Part shown: piece after piece, positions 33,892-44,700 of the stretch | How positions within the stretch are numbered: position 1 is the stretch's first letter | How the letters are laid out: each line of letters opens with the position of its first letter | From: Lentisphaerae bacterium GWF2_57_35 | GTDB lineage: Bacteria > Verrucomicrobiota > Kiritimatiellia > CAIQIC01 > GWF2-57-35 | Assembly (NCBI GenBank): GCA_001804865.1 | Contig: MHBK01000035.1 | Coordinates: 87,512 to 151,511, forward strand | Reading direction: 5' to 3' | DNA length: 64,000 nucleotides | Position numbers and translations under genes: made by a program | The notes under the pieces: model-generated | Seen by the model: the letters and a program-made list of their open reading frames with translations, nothing else | What the model was told of the DNA's origin: nothing | Database searches by the model: none

Positions 33892-35042
33892 AACCTCCCA
33901 CAGACATCGAATGCGAAGTGGCCATTGCCGGCGCCGGTCCTGTCGGATTATTTCTCGGCTGCCGCCTCGCACAAACAGGCGTATCCTGCGTGGCCATCGA
34001 AAAAAACAGCCGCCGCTCCCAGCATTCGAGAGCAGTAGGCATTCATCCCCCGAGCATCGAGCGATTGGCCGCGATGGGACTCGCTGATCGCTTTCTTGCC
34101 AACGGAACCGCCGTTCAAATCGGCCGAGTCTTCAACGAACGAACAACCCTTGGGACCCTGCTCCTTACAACCTGTCCGCTTCCATTTAACTTTGTGCTGA
34201 CCATCCCCCAACACGAGACAGAACGTATTTTGGAGGAATGCCTGAGACGGCTCAGCCCAGCGGCGCTACAACGCGGTTGGACCCTTGGCCGGCTGGCGTC
34301 AGGCCGAGACCGCGTCGACCTGACCGCTCGGAACAACGCCGGAGAGGTCATGAACGTCCGGGCGCAATTCGTGGTCGGCTGCGACGGGAAAAGCAGCTTC
34401 GTACGCGAAACAGCCGGCATTGCTTTCCCCGGCGTTCACTTCCCGCGCGGGTATGCCATGGGGGATTTCCCGGATCGAACCGCCTGGGATGCAGAAGCGC
34501 GAATCTGGTTGTGCCGGGACGGCCTGGTCGAATCGTTTCCGTTGCCCGGCCAGCTCCGGCGATGGGTCATCAGCCTTCCCCGCGAGCTGCCCCAGCCCCA
34601 GCTCGAAGACTTTCAAAACTTGTTGAAACAGCGAACGGGTGTTGTCCTGGAAACGGCGCCACGCCATGGCTTGAGTCCGTTCACTGTTCAGAAGCACTTG
34701 GCTGCGCAGTTTGTAAACGGAAGGATCGCATTGGCCGGTGATGCGGCCCATGTGATGCCGCCGTTCGGCGGTCTTGGAATGAATACCGGGTGGTTCGATG
34801 CGTGGGATCTTGCCGACGCCTTGTCGCGCATCATACGACACCACCCATCTCCCCAAGCCGTGCTGGCCGATTATGGAAGAACGGCGCGCCAACGCGCCCA
34901 ACGGTCCATTCGCCGGGCCGTGCTGAACCTGTCGATCGGAGGCCCGGTCCATCGCCCCACCCTGCGAAATGGTTTAGTCTGGACCTGCCTGCATTTGCCC
35001 ATGCAGAAGTTTCTGGCTAGGTGGTTCACCATGAGGGCCTGA
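33888..35042 (+). CDS. FAD-dependent aromatic hydroxylase (UbiH/PHBH family)
   Basis: 384 residues. Dinucleotide-binding [17 protein letters not shown] near the N-terminus, then the DG motif [17 protein letters not shown] and the second FAD motif [20 protein letters not shown]. This marks a flavoprotein monooxygenase that hydroxylates aromatics with NAD(P)H and O2. It is coupled to the methyltransferase, so the pair probably hydroxylates then methylates a shared aromatic or quinone-like product. No polyketide synthase or ubi/men genes are nearby to name it. Confidence 0.88.
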   Translation: MKPPTDIECEVAIAGAGPVGLFLGCRLAQTGVSCVAIEKNSRRSQHSRAVGIHPPSIERLAAMGLADRFLANGTAVQIGRVFNERTTLGTLLLTTCPLPFNFVLTIPQHETERILEECLRRLSPAALQRGWTLGRLASGRDRVDLTARNNAGEVMNVRAQFVVGCDGKSSFVRETAGIAFPGVHFPRGYAMGDFPDRTAWDAEARIWLCRDGLVESFPLPGQLRRWVISLPRELPQPQLEDFQNLLKQRTGVVLETAPRHGLSPFTVQKHLAAQFVNGRIALAGDAAHVMPPFGGLGMNTGWFDAWDLADALSRIIRHHPSPQAVLADYGRTARQRAQRSIRRAVLNLSIGGPVHRPTLRNGLVWTCLHLPMQKFLARWFTMRA

Positions 35043-35080
35043 GACGGACGGATTGCACAATGAGGCATCAATCATCCCTC

Positions 35081-35242
35081 TTCAGCATCCAGAACGGAAT
35101 TGTCGGGCAAATACGGCGCGCGCCGCTGGGCGTGATGCTGTGCATGGGGCCTTACAATCCTCTCAACGAAGCGTTCACGACCTTGCTCCCGGCTCTGCTC
35201 ATGGGCAATACCGTGGTGTTCAAAACTGCCAGTCGCTTCTAA
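35081..35242 (+). pseudogene. Remnant of a gapN-type aldehyde dehydrogenase
   Basis: A 53-residue stretch, [20 protein letters not shown] then [20 protein letters not shown], matches the internal region of NADP-dependent non-phosphorylating glyceraldehyde-3-phosphate dehydrogenase (GapN-like ALDH). The family normally reads GPYNYPLNE; here one residue of GPYN-PLNE is missing. There is no start region, no catalytic Cys/Glu part, and the frame ends at TAA 35240. It is a decayed fragment 38 bp after the FAD hydroxylase gene. Confidence 0.7.
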
Positions 35243-35375
35243 CGTCATCGGCTCTGCCCGCACCCACCCTTCGCAGGCGCATAAGTGCTGCCGTACAGTT
35301 GCATTCGCTCACTTCTGTCATAAATTGTGTCGGACCGGTTAAGAAATGGTTACCCGAAAAAAAGGAGACGTAATC

Positions 35376-35906
35376 ATGGTTAAGCACATTGTATTCACTG
35401 TAATCTTGCTGGCAGGTATGTTTGCATTCCAGATGAATTCCGCTTATGGGGACGACGACACAAAACCCAATCGTCTGGGCGTAGGCGCGCATTACTGGAC
35501 TGCCGTCGACAATATTGACGACGACAATTTTGACGAGGACGGCGTAAGCTGGCTGGCCAGCTACCAGTATTGGCCCGGACTTTTTGGAATTGAAGCGGCC
35601 GTGGAATGGCTTCGGGACGGATTTGGCGGTTCTGAAGACGATGTCTTTTTGCCTCAGGCCTATCTTATTTTTGGAAAATGGATCTATGCCGCGGCCGGCA
35701 TCGGCGGATATTATACGGACGGTCGGATGGCCGACGATCCATTCTATGCCCTCCGCGCCGGTTTGAATCTGGAACTATTGCCCTACCTGTTCCTCGATCT
35801 TAATGCTAATTACCGGTTTGAAGAATGGGACGATTTGCGGGAAGAAGGCACGGAAATCGACACCGATACCGTCACTTTGGGCGGCGCCGTGCGGATTGGA
35901 TTTTAA
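35376..35906 (+). CDS. Exported small beta-barrel-like protein
   Basis: 176 residues. Signal peptide MVKHIVFTVILLAGMFAFQM to SAYG. The mature part alternates Gly/aromatic strands and acidic turns (LGVGAHYWTAVDNIDDDNF, DGVSWLASYQYWPGLFGIEA, YAAAGIGGYYTDG, LFLDLNANYRFEEWD, VTLGGAVRIGF) and ends in F, consistent with an 8-stranded OmpW/OprF-like outer-membrane barrel. AAGGAG precedes ATG 35376. Function unknown. Confidence 0.7.
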   Translation: MVKHIVFTVILLAGMFAFQMNSAYGDDDTKPNRLGVGAHYWTAVDNIDDDNFDEDGVSWLASYQYWPGLFGIEAAVEWLRDGFGGSEDDVFLPQAYLIFGKWIYAAAGIGGYYTDGRMADDPFYALRAGLNLELLPYLFLDLNANYRFEEWDDLREEGTEIDTDTVTLGGAVRIGF

Positions 35907-35984
35907 TTCTTAGCTCGCAGTTGTGCAACAGCTGACTTTCCAGCCGGGGGTTGAAACACCTCCTTGTACGTTGTATAGGTTATT

Positions 35985-36018
35985 ATCTGAAGGCGGACAT
36001 TCTTGTCCGCCTTCAGAT
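35985..36018. terminator. Perfect 15-bp hairpin between the barrel and msrB genes
   Basis: ATCTGAAGGCGGACA pairs without mismatch with TGTCCGCCTTCAGAT around a TTCT loop. No T-run follows. The core GCGGACATTCTTGTCCGC is close to GCGGGCATTCTTGCCCGC at 49968-49985, so it may be a dispersed repeat used as a transcript end. Confidence 0.6.
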
Positions 36019-36043
36019 TAGGTAATGGAAAGATGGTGAAACC

Positions 36044-36577
36044 GTGAGAGCTTTCGATAGGCTTGGGTTTTTGGCTCTGGTTTGCGGGTGTGCAGGGATG
36101 CTTGTCGTTGCCGCAAAACCCGCTGAAGAGGACTTACCAGGAAAGGTCAGCATGAACACAACGGAAGTGAAAAGCAAGTTGACGCCGCTGCAATACAAAG
36201 TAACTCAGGATTGCGGCACAGAACCGGCGTTTCACAATGAGTACTGGGACAATCACCGGCCTGGCATTTATGTGGATGTCGTTTCCGGAGAACCCCTTTT
36301 TAGTTCTCAAGACAAATTCGATTCCGGGACCGGTTGGCCCAGCTTTGCCAAGCCGCTCGACGAGAAGAACATTGTAGAGAAAACGGATAAGTCCTTTTTG
36401 ATGCAGCGCACCGAAGTCCGAAGCAAGAATGCCAATTCGCATCTCGGCCACGTATTTGAGGACGGTCCTGAACCGTCCGGCCTGCGCTATTGCATCAATT
36501 CCGCCTCCCTCCGCTTCATTCCCGTGGAGGACCTGGAAAAGGAAGGCTACAGTCAATATCTGGAGTTATTCAAGTAG
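36044..36577 (+). CDS. msrB: Exported peptide methionine-(R)-S-oxide reductase
   Basis: 177 residues with a signal peptide ([20 protein letters not shown]), so it repairs oxidised methionine in the envelope. MsrB domain: [73 protein letters not shown], and catalytic Cys150 in [13 protein letters not shown]. The C-x-x-C zinc pairs of many MsrB proteins are absent (VVSGEPLF instead of a Cys pair), so it is a zinc-free form; Cys in [10 protein letters not shown] may act as resolving cysteine. The GTG start at 36044 is the only one giving the signal peptide. Convergent with tal-pgi. Confidence 0.92.
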   Translation: MRAFDRLGFLALVCGCAGMLVVAAKPAEEDLPGKVSMNTTEVKSKLTPLQYKVTQDCGTEPAFHNEYWDNHRPGIYVDVVSGEPLFSSQDKFDSGTGWPSFAKPLDEKNIVEKTDKSFLMQRTEVRSKNANSHLGHVFEDGPEPSGLRYCINSASLRFIPVEDLEKEGYSQYLELFK

Positions 36578-36594
36578 TATGCTCTCCATTTGAA

Positions 36595-39429
36595 TCAAGC
36601 TTCGCCCAGCGTGGCGGTCCAAAGCTCGTACAATTCTTCCAACGCAGCAGGAAGATTTTCACCCAGGTGAATGCGGATAACGCGCAAGCCTTTCTTTTGC
36701 AGCGCTTGCTGATCGCCCAATGCTTGCGCTTGTTTCAAGAGGCCCAAGGTGAAGCTTGCTCCCGGGACCACCATGTCTTCCGCATCCTCGGCGGTGAATT
36801 GTATAAAGAGTCCGTTGGGCGGGCCTCCTTTGTGATACTGGCCCGCTGAATGCAATGCTCGCGGAGCGAATCCCAGCGTAGTGGCCACTTTAAGCGAATC
36901 GCGAAGGTGCATTCGCAGGGCTTGCAGAATCTGTCGTGTTTCTTTCGTCTCAGGAAGATAGGCCATCATGGCCACGTATTCGCCCATGTGGGTTTCCCGA
37001 AGAAAGTGCCTCAGCAGATCCGTAGCCTGCCCCGGTCCCTTCAGCCCGTAGAAACGCAGCGTCCCTTCGTTTATCGAGGATTCCTCGCCGGGGAAACTCC
37101 CGCTTTCGCGATACGCATTCAGCAGGTATTCGGTGTTACTCTTGCTTTCCTGAACGTCGGGCTGGTTGAAAGGATTGAGCTGCAAAATAGAACAGGCCGT
37201 GACCACGGCAATTTGCCAGCGCATGAATTCCTGGCCGTAATCGTGCGGATCATCCAGGTCCAGCCATATCACCGGATGCGCCGCTTTTCGCAACGCGTCG
37301 ATTCGTCCTTCGAAATACGGATCGTGATCGTCCGTGAGACGAAGGCAAACGAAGACTCGATCCTTCCCGTAAACCGTCGGATCGCCCAAGGCTTCTCCTA
37401 TCACGGGAAGCAATCCCCGTCCTTCCTTGCCGGAACTTCCCGCGATGATTTGCTCCAGCCACAAGCCAAACGCCTCGATCGGTTCGGAGGTCAGAAACGT
37501 GATCTTATCCAGTCCTTCGCGCGCCAGGCTTCCCAACGTAACGCCCAATTGCAGCGCCGGATTTTCCGCTGCATCTACCTCGGGACCGCAGGCTCTCGCC
37601 ATGTGCATTCCCCGGGCGAGAAATCGGCCGGGATGCACGTCCATCAGGGCGGCAGGAAGCAGGCCGGAATACGTCAGGGCCGCATAGGGGCCGCCCGCTT
37701 CTTCGTCATTCAAAAATAGGCGACGAAACTTCCGTTCGCGCGCCGCGACCGCCAAAGGCGAATCCGCATCGGCGACGGCAACAAAGTTTTCGCCCGCCTG
37801 GACGCCTTTGAGTTGCCGAAGCCGGTCGAAGAACAGATCCATCAGGATCTTGGCTTCCATGGTCGCGCCGGACTGGCCGGCAACCACAAACAAGGTCGCT
37901 TCCAACGGCAGCTCTTTCAGCAACCGGGCAACGGTTTGAGGATCGATGGCGTCCAGCACCGTGAACGGGATTCCTTTCTCGCCCGGCGTGAAAGATTGCG
38001 CAATAGCTAAGGCCGTCAGACTGCTTTCGCCCGTCCCCAAATGCACCACATGCCGGTACCCTACCCGCCAGACTTCTTCGGCAAATGCCGTCAAATCGAC
38101 CAGATGCTGCTCCATCCTCTCGGGCGCGCTCAACCAGCCCAGCGATTCGCCTATTTGCCGTTGTTCCTCTTTTGTCTTTTTCCAAAGGGATGCATCTCCG
38201 CTCCAAAGGCGTTGCGCAAACTTTTTCTCCTCCAGAGCGGCCAGATTTTTGAGGATGCGGCTTTCCCATCCATTGGTGGATATCGATTGCCGGTCCAACG
38301 GTTCAGAAAGAGCTTCGACGCGCTTGGCTTCCAGGGCAGCGAGCAGTTTGTCGAATGGTTTGACGAACTTGACGATCGCTTCATTTTCCAACTGCCGAAC
38401 CACGGCATCGATGTCGATGCCCAATGGGCACAGGTCTTCCATTACTTTCAGAGACATGTCGATCGACTCTTCAATGCGGTTTTGTGGATGGCCATGATCG
38501 CGGTAGGCCTTCAGGGTTTCCATGGGCATCGTGTTGACGGAGCCCGGCCCGATCAGCGGTTCCACATATTTGGTGTCGCTATAATTCGGATTTTTCGTGC
38601 CGGTACTGGCCCACAGCACCCGCTGGGGCCGGGCGCCTTTCGCTGCCAGACGATCGAATCGTTCGCTGTGGAAAACGTTCCGGAAAATTTGATAGGCCAG
38701 CTTGGCATTGGCCACCGCCACCTGTCCTAACAGGGAGGCTGCCAGTTTCTTTCGCTTTCCGTCAGGCTCCTGCATGATGCGCTCCAACATCGGATCCACC
38801 AGGACATCGATGCGGCTGAGAAAGAAGCTGGCTACGGAGGCCACCGACTTGAGATCCAGCCCCCGGGCCAATCGAGCTTCCAGCGCGGCGACATAGGCTT
38901 CAGCGACCTGCCGGTAGTCCGGCAGGCCAAAAAGCAAGGTGATGTTGACGTTGATCCCTTCCGTCAGCAATTGCTGGATAGCCGGCAGTCCTTCCCGGAC
39001 GCCGGGCACCTTGATCAGTACATTGGGACGATCGACGCGAGCCCATAGCTCCCGCGCCTGTCGCACCGTATCGGTTGTTTCGCGGGCAAAATGAGGCGAG
39101 ACCTCCAGGCTGACAAAACCATCCAGCCCGTCCAATCGATCGAACACCGGACGCAAGGCATCCGCCGTGTGACGAATATCGTCTATCGCCAGCTCCCAAT
39201 AAATTTCTTCGGCGGTATGGCCTGCGTGCGCGAGAATTTCTATCGCATCGTCATAATCGTCGCCGCCGGACATGGCCGCCTCAAAAATCGCCGGATTCGA
39301 GGTCACGCCCCGAAGGCCGTCGGCCTCGATCAATTGGGCCAGTTCGCCGTCCGTCAGCATCTTTCTCCGAATATAGTCCAACCAGATTCCCTGGCCAAGG
39401 ACTCCCACGGTGTGCAGAGGATTTTTCAT
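36595..39429 (-). CDS. tal-pgi: Bifunctional transaldolase / glucose-6-phosphate isomerase fusion
   Basis: 944 residues. Residues 1-~370 are transaldolase (IWLDYIRRKMLTDGELAQLI, GVTSNPAIFEAAMSG, DGFVSLEVSPHFA, Schiff-base Lys in NVLIKVPG, VASFFLSRIDVLVDP, LWASTGTKNPNYSDTKYVEP). Residues ~400-944 form a phosphoglucose isomerase (YRHVVHLGTGESSLTALAIA, FVVAGQSGATMEAKILMDLF, HSAGQYHKGGPPNGLFIQFT). The two join the non-oxidative pentose phosphate pathway to glycolysis. Such fusions are known in other bacteria. It lies 3 bp downstream of transketolase on the same strand, so one operon. Confidence 0.93.
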   Translation of the reverse strand: MKNPLHTVGVLGQGIWLDYIRRKMLTDGELAQLIEADGLRGVTSNPAIFEAAMSGGDDYDDAIEILAHAGHTAEEIYWELAIDDIRHTADALRPVFDRLDGLDGFVSLEVSPHFARETTDTVRQARELWARVDRPNVLIKVPGVREGLPAIQQLLTEGINVNITLLFGLPDYRQVAEAYVAALEARLARGLDLKSVASVASFFLSRIDVLVDPMLERIMQEPDGKRKKLAASLLGQVAVANAKLAYQIFRNVFHSERFDRLAAKGARPQRVLWASTGTKNPNYSDTKYVEPLIGPGSVNTMPMETLKAYRDHGHPQNRIEESIDMSLKVMEDLCPLGIDIDAVVRQLENEAIVKFVKPFDKLLAALEAKRVEALSEPLDRQSISTNGWESRILKNLAALEEKKFAQRLWSGDASLWKKTKEEQRQIGESLGWLSAPERMEQHLVDLTAFAEEVWRVGYRHVVHLGTGESSLTALAIAQSFTPGEKGIPFTVLDAIDPQTVARLLKELPLEATLFVVAGQSGATMEAKILMDLFFDRLRQLKGVQAGENFVAVADADSPLAVAARERKFRRLFLNDEEAGGPYAALTYSGLLPAALMDVHPGRFLARGMHMARACGPEVDAAENPALQLGVTLGSLAREGLDKITFLTSEPIEAFGLWLEQIIAGSSGKEGRGLLPVIGEALGDPTVYGKDRVFVCLRLTDDHDPYFEGRIDALRKAAHPVIWLDLDDPHDYGQEFMRWQIAVVTACSILQLNPFNQPDVQESKSNTEYLLNAYRESGSFPGEESSINEGTLRFYGLKGPGQATDLLRHFLRETHMGEYVAMMAYLPETKETRQILQALRMHLRDSLKVATTLGFAPRALHSAGQYHKGGPPNGLFIQFTAEDAEDMVVPGASFTLGLLKQAQALGDQQALQKKGLRVIRIHLGENLPAALEELYELWTATLGEA

Positions 39430-39432
39430 GGC

Positions 39433-41283
39433 TTAAGCCCTTCGTTCCCTGGCTGTCATTAATGTATGGACCGTCTTCACAATGGCGGCTCCCGAAATCT
39501 CCTCGTAGTCGAGAAGTTCGGCGGGCTTTCCGCTCTTGGGCCGCTTGCGAACCGCCAACTGAATAACGGGAACTTCGGTTCGAGTCAAAACGCCCAGTAC
39601 GGCTTCGCCCAGACCGCCTTCCGCATAATGATCTTCCACCGTGATGACGGCATCGGTTTCCTTTTCGGCTTGATGAAGAGTCTGCTCATCGAGCGGTTTG
39701 ATGCTGTACAAATCGATCACCCGGATAAACAACCCTTCCTTCTTCAATTGCTCATAAGCCTTCAGGGCTTCGTGCAGCGTCACACCGGCCCCGATCACCG
39801 TAGCGCAATCCTGGGAGCTGCTTCGCAATACCTTGCAGCCTCCAATCCGAAAGACCTCATCCGGTCCGTAGAGAACCGGCGTGCCTTCACGGGTCGTTCG
39901 GATGTAAACAATGCCCTGATGTTCCGCCGCCGCTTCCACCAGCTTCTCCGTGGATACGGCGTCGCTCGGATAAAGCACGACCCCGTCCAGGATGGTCCGC
40001 ATCATGGCCAGATCCTCCAGCGCCATCTGCGATGGACCGTCCTCGCCGATGGAGACTCCGGCATGGGAGCCCACATACTTCATGTTGGGACTTGAATACT
40101 GGCTCATGCGAATCTGGTCGAACGCCCGCGTCAAAAAGGCGGCAAACGTGGACACAAATGGAATCTTCCCCCGCTTGGCCAATCCCAGCGCGGCGCCCAC
40201 CATGTTTTGTTCGGCAATGAACATCTCGAAGAAGCGCTCCGGATGCGCGTCCCTGAAAAGATCGGCCCGCGTCGAATTGCAGACTTCCCCGTCCAGGCTG
40301 ACGAGTTCAGGAAATCGTGCGCTGATGCGATTGAGCGCCGTCCCATAGGCCAGCCGCGTCGCCACGGATTTGCCTCGTTCGTATTGAACGGGACCGGACG
40401 GCCCCACCGCGCGCTTTTCGGGACGAAGGTTTTCCGGCTTTGCAATTTGCCCGCGTACCGATTTGTCGATGGGTTCCAATTCCTTCAGCGCTTGATCGCA
40501 GGCTTCCTTGTCCAGGGCTCTTCCATGCCAGCCGTTTTTGCCTTCCAGCGAAGCAACCCCTTTGCCTTTGATCGTTCGCGCGATAATCATGACCGGCCGG
40601 CCCGATATGCCGGCGGCCTTTTGGTAGGCCTCAAGAATCTCCTCGAAGGAGTGCCCCTCGATGCAAATCGTTTCCCAGCCAAAAGCTCCGACACGTTGTT
40701 CATAGACCGCCAAATCGTGCCCTGCCATCGTTTCCCCACGCTGCCCCAGGCGATTAACGTCCAGGATGCCCACCAGATTTCCCAACTGATAATGGGTCGC
40801 AAGCTCCATCGCTTCCCATTGGGACCCTTCGGCCATTTCACTGTCGCCCAACAGCACGTACGTGCGATAAGGCAGGCGATCGAGATATTTCGCGTTCAAG
40901 GCCATGCCCATGCCGATCGAAAGGCCCTGTCCCAGCGAACCCGTCGCCGCTTCGGTATACCGAAAGGCATCCGTCGGATGCCCTTCCAAGGCGCTGCCAA
41001 AATGCCGATACGTCATCAGTTCATTTTCGCTAAGACAGCCGGCCGCCCCCCAGAGCGCATAAAAAAGCGGCGAGGCATGCCCTTTGGAAAAAATGAGCCG
41101 GTCGTTGTTGGGGAATGCCGGATCGTCGGGGTTGTAACGGAAGACGCCTCCGAAGAGGAGCGCCGTCATCAACTCCACAGCCGACAGCGAGGACGTAGGA
41201 TGCCCCGAGCCGGCTTGGGTCGTCATGGTCAGGATGTAATATCGAATCAACCGAGCCAGTTTAATAAGATGTTCAGTGTTCAC
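39433..41283 (-). CDS. tkt: Transketolase (short form)
   Basis: 616 residues, thiamine-diphosphate enzyme. Pyrophosphate/Mg2+ binding GDSEMAEGSQWEAMELA with ILDVNRLGQ, TPP glutamate in FIAEQNMVGAALGLA, and substrate-binding SHAGVSIGEDGPSQMALEDL. Length is shorter than the ~660-residue E. coli type and resembles the mammalian-like short transketolases. It interconverts C5, C3, C7 and C6 sugar phosphates. It is transcribed just ahead of tal-pgi. Triose-P from the BMC DeoC reaction would be a substrate; that link is inference. Confidence 0.95.
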   Translation of the reverse strand: MNTEHLIKLARLIRYYILTMTTQAGSGHPTSSLSAVELMTALLFGGVFRYNPDDPAFPNNDRLIFSKGHASPLFYALWGAAGCLSENELMTYRHFGSALEGHPTDAFRYTEAATGSLGQGLSIGMGMALNAKYLDRLPYRTYVLLGDSEMAEGSQWEAMELATHYQLGNLVGILDVNRLGQRGETMAGHDLAVYEQRVGAFGWETICIEGHSFEEILEAYQKAAGISGRPVMIIARTIKGKGVASLEGKNGWHGRALDKEACDQALKELEPIDKSVRGQIAKPENLRPEKRAVGPSGPVQYERGKSVATRLAYGTALNRISARFPELVSLDGEVCNSTRADLFRDAHPERFFEMFIAEQNMVGAALGLAKRGKIPFVSTFAAFLTRAFDQIRMSQYSSPNMKYVGSHAGVSIGEDGPSQMALEDLAMMRTILDGVVLYPSDAVSTEKLVEAAAEHQGIVYIRTTREGTPVLYGPDEVFRIGGCKVLRSSSQDCATVIGAGVTLHEALKAYEQLKKEGLFIRVIDLYSIKPLDEQTLHQAEKETDAVITVEDHYAEGGLGEAVLGVLTRTEVPVIQLAVRKRPKSGKPAELLDYEEISGAAIVKTVHTLMTARERRA

Positions 41284-41715
41284 CGGATTGCTCCTTGGCT
41301 TGAAAACGCGCGCTTCGCCATCTCAGGAGAAAATTCCCACATCGGACCTGCTGGCGACATCGGGCAAACCCGGATTAGTTCGTTCGGAATACCTCATGTC
41401 ATGGGAATAATCGCTGTGAAATGTGTTGCCGTATGCAGCATCCGCATCCGAGAAGAATTACCCCACGGATGGCAAGGCGGTCCCACGGATAAAGGAGTAT
41501 TTAAGAGGGGGCGTCCTTCAGGGCGTCTTCGATCTAAACGGGGCGCTGGCGCAAAAAGCCGAAGAGCCCGTCTTCAGAGAAGCCGGGCCACCTTCAGGAC
41601 TACTTCGGACATGACCCTTATGCCTCAGACATGACGATCCGCGGGACGCTTTGCCATCCGTGGGGCCACTCTTCCAAGGTTAGAAGCAGCCCCACGGATC
41701 AGGAACGCGCTGCCG
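41284..41715. other. Intergenic region between transketolase and giant secreted-protein genes
   Basis: 432 bp with no convincing gene. It must contain the tkt promoter near 41290-41400. The right half carries CCCCACGGAT-type pieces (41462, 41487) and a complete inverted element at 41656-41699. Confidence 0.4.
41656..41699. repeat. Hairpin element with ATCCGTGGGGC arms
   Basis: ATCCGTGGGGC and GCCCCACGGAT form a perfect 11-bp stem around a 22-nt loop that contains its own CTTC/GAAG arms. It lies 17 bp past the stop of the 2144-residue gene. The left ~30 nt recur at 48501-48530 with about four differences, just past the stop of the next upstream gene. Confidence 0.6.
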
Positions 41716-44700
41716 CTATTCCTGCCGCACTCTCATCCGATAACTGCCGGCTGCCGCGCCGTCAACCGTCACCGTATAGACGCCGGACGGATAGTGCAGA
41801 TTCGTCACGTCGCTGAAACCGCTGAGAAGATTCGTCGATCTTTGAACGGTGTAGATACGCCCGTTCACGCTGGGATTCCATTGAATGACCATCGATCCGC
41901 CCGCCGGAATCAGATCCGAGTCGCTGACCACAAACAGTGAGCTGGGATTGGTCGGAATCGTTCCGGCGATAAATTCCTCCCAGGTCAGCAGCCCGTCGTG
42001 ATCCTGATCCGCAGCCGCTTCTTCATCAAAATGGTTGGTCAAGCCATAGGAGGCCAGCCACCATTCGGGGGTGCCGTTGTTCGTTGTTGTGCAGGCCGCG
42101 AAAATAGCCGTTATCGACTTGGGCGCATCCATGCCCAGCAGAAGCGGATTGACGAACGCCGAGGGTCCGGAGACATCTCCCGTCCAGTTGGTGAACCGAT
42201 AATAGGTTTCAGCAAAGGCCGACACCACGACCGAAGATCCGGCGGAGTACCAGCCGGATGGAGGAGTCGCCGTGCCGTGGACGTCGTTCGTCACAGTCAG
42301 GTAGTAATTGGTCGACCACTGCCATGTCAGAACGGCATCGTTGGTGGCCGTCATCACAAACTCCGTGCCGGGGCCGTCTGCCGGATCGTGGCCCGCCATC
42401 GCCCAGCCAAGGCTGACGTATTGCGTCAAGCCCTGGACATCGGGCGACACCACCATGTTGGTCAGCATAGCCCGGAAGGGGTTGGTATGAATGCCGACCG
42501 ACGGCGTTGCCGTTCCATGACTGGAAACAATCGTAAGCAATCGAGGTCTGTAAGTGAAGGTGGAGCGCCCGGTTCGCCGGGCATTCCCCTGCGACATGGG
42601 CCAGGGACTGGCCGCCAGACCGCCCGTCGGCGAAGAAGTTCCGTACAACGCATACACCCATCCATATCCGTACGTGCCGATGTAAACCAATCCATTCGTG
42701 TCGATGAGCGGCGTGGAACGCCCGGCATAAAGCCCGAAACCGAAATCCCATGTAAAGTTGATGCTTCCATCGGGACGAATGGCCACGAAATAACGATTGG
42801 TTCCGGTGGCCATGTAAATCGTTCCATCGGCCCCAACAGCCGGACTGGATTGCTGGAATCCTCCCGGCAACTGCAGGGTCCAGTTGGTCGTTCCGTCGTA
42901 GTTGAACGAATAGAGCTTGCCGTTGTCCGTGGCCTGGTAAATCGCGCCGTCCGGACCCAGGACCGGCGAGGGATAGGCGATCGTGCCGGCAACGTTCCAG
43001 GTCCGGCGGGTCGAGCCATCCGCTCCGATCTGGAACAATCCGCCGTTGTAGCTGGCGGCATAAACGGAGCCGTCGCTTTCCAACGCGGGGGCGCCCTGGA
43101 TGGACGCCGGGAGCGAGGAGGTCCACAACCCCTGCCCCACCGCATTGATTGCGTACAGTTTGTTGTTGTCGCGTCCCCAATAAACCATGCCATCCGCTCC
43201 AATAGCCGGAGCCGATTCCATCCAGTTTCCGCCAAAGCTTGCAAACATCCATTTGGACGTTCCCGTAACGGCATCGATCGCATGCAGGCGATAATCGAAC
43301 ATGGGAACATACAGAGTTCCGTTCGTGTCCAGCGCCGGCGAACTGCGGGTTATCCCGCTAAACTGATTGGTATAAACCCAGTTCATGGCGCCGCTGGCGG
43401 GATTCAACGAATAGACGCGATTCGAGGCCGCCACATAGACGGCGCCGTCAGGACCGATTACCGGCGAACCGTAAATAGGCGCGCTCATCTGCCAAACCCG
43501 CGTTGTCGTTCCGTCCAAGGCCAAGCCGTAGACCTTTCCATTTGAAGCGCCCACGTAGACCGTGCCGTCGGCGGCAATGGCCGGCGAGGAGTAAATGTCC
43601 GTATTGCCCAGACACCATTTGCGGCGGATTCGCGTATCGCGAACGGTCAACGTATACTTGCCGGCCGTGGCGCGATTGTTCGCCCCGACCTTCAGGAAAT
43701 AGGTCCCGGCCTGTTCGAAGAAATACTCCAGCCGCGAAGCGCCATTTGCCCCGTTAGGACCGACCGTCGCCAACGGGGTTGTCCCATCGACGTCGTAGAG
43801 GGTCAAGGTGCTTTCCAAACCCCAGTCCATATTGCCGGTTTCAAAAGCATAGTAACGCAACGGATCGACGCTCACGGAAACGAAGTCGATGTCGTTGGTC
43901 GTATGAATCGTGCGATTGGTTTGAAGCGCATCCACAGGGAACACCCGGGCCGAGAGATAGTCGTCGTCGGGTTCGTATGCGTCGGGCAAAAGGTCCCCGA
44001 TTTTATTAACAACCACGTCATAGCGCCCCGTTTCGAGGTCGTAGTTGTCCACCAGGATATACATCAGACCAGCGGAATAAGTCGTGAACAAAACCGATTC
44101 GCTTTCCCCAGGACCGCCGGAATCCGACTGGGCGATTTCATTGGTCATCGAATCGAGAACGGTCAAGCCCACGTCGAGAGTTTCCTCCACGTTGTTCGCG
44201 ATTGCCTCGTATTGGGCGTAGGCCGTAGCGCTAAACGCGATGTAATCCCGGTCGCCTTCCCAGTGGATCGAGCGGTTGGATTGCGAAACCCCCATCGTAA
44301 TATTCGACGCGGCATCCAACGAGTTGTCGGGTTCATAGGCATCGCCCACGAACAAACCCAAATCCACGACCGATAACTCGTAGGTCCCATTGAGGTCCAT
44401 GCCCAAACCCTCCACGGCTACGTAATACGTTCCCGCATTATCCAGCAGATAATCGAACGTAAGATCGTCAAACATGCTGTTCTCCGACCGCAGCACAGTC
44501 GTTCCGTCGGTATCCAACAGGCTTAAAATCAGTGAAATATCCGTAGAGGGAACGGCGATGCGGTAGAGATGGCGCGCAGAAGCGTCGAACTTGACATAAT
44601 CCGCATCGGCGCTCACATACAAGGTCCGGCCGGTTTGCAGAACGCCGGGAACGATCGTGACCGCCTGGGCAGGCACATCGTCCGGTTCGTAGGGGCTGAA

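Noticed and set aside
35985..36018. Perfect hairpin as a CRISPR-type repeat
   Set aside because: Only one related copy is found 14 kb away; no regular spacer array exists anywhere in the window.
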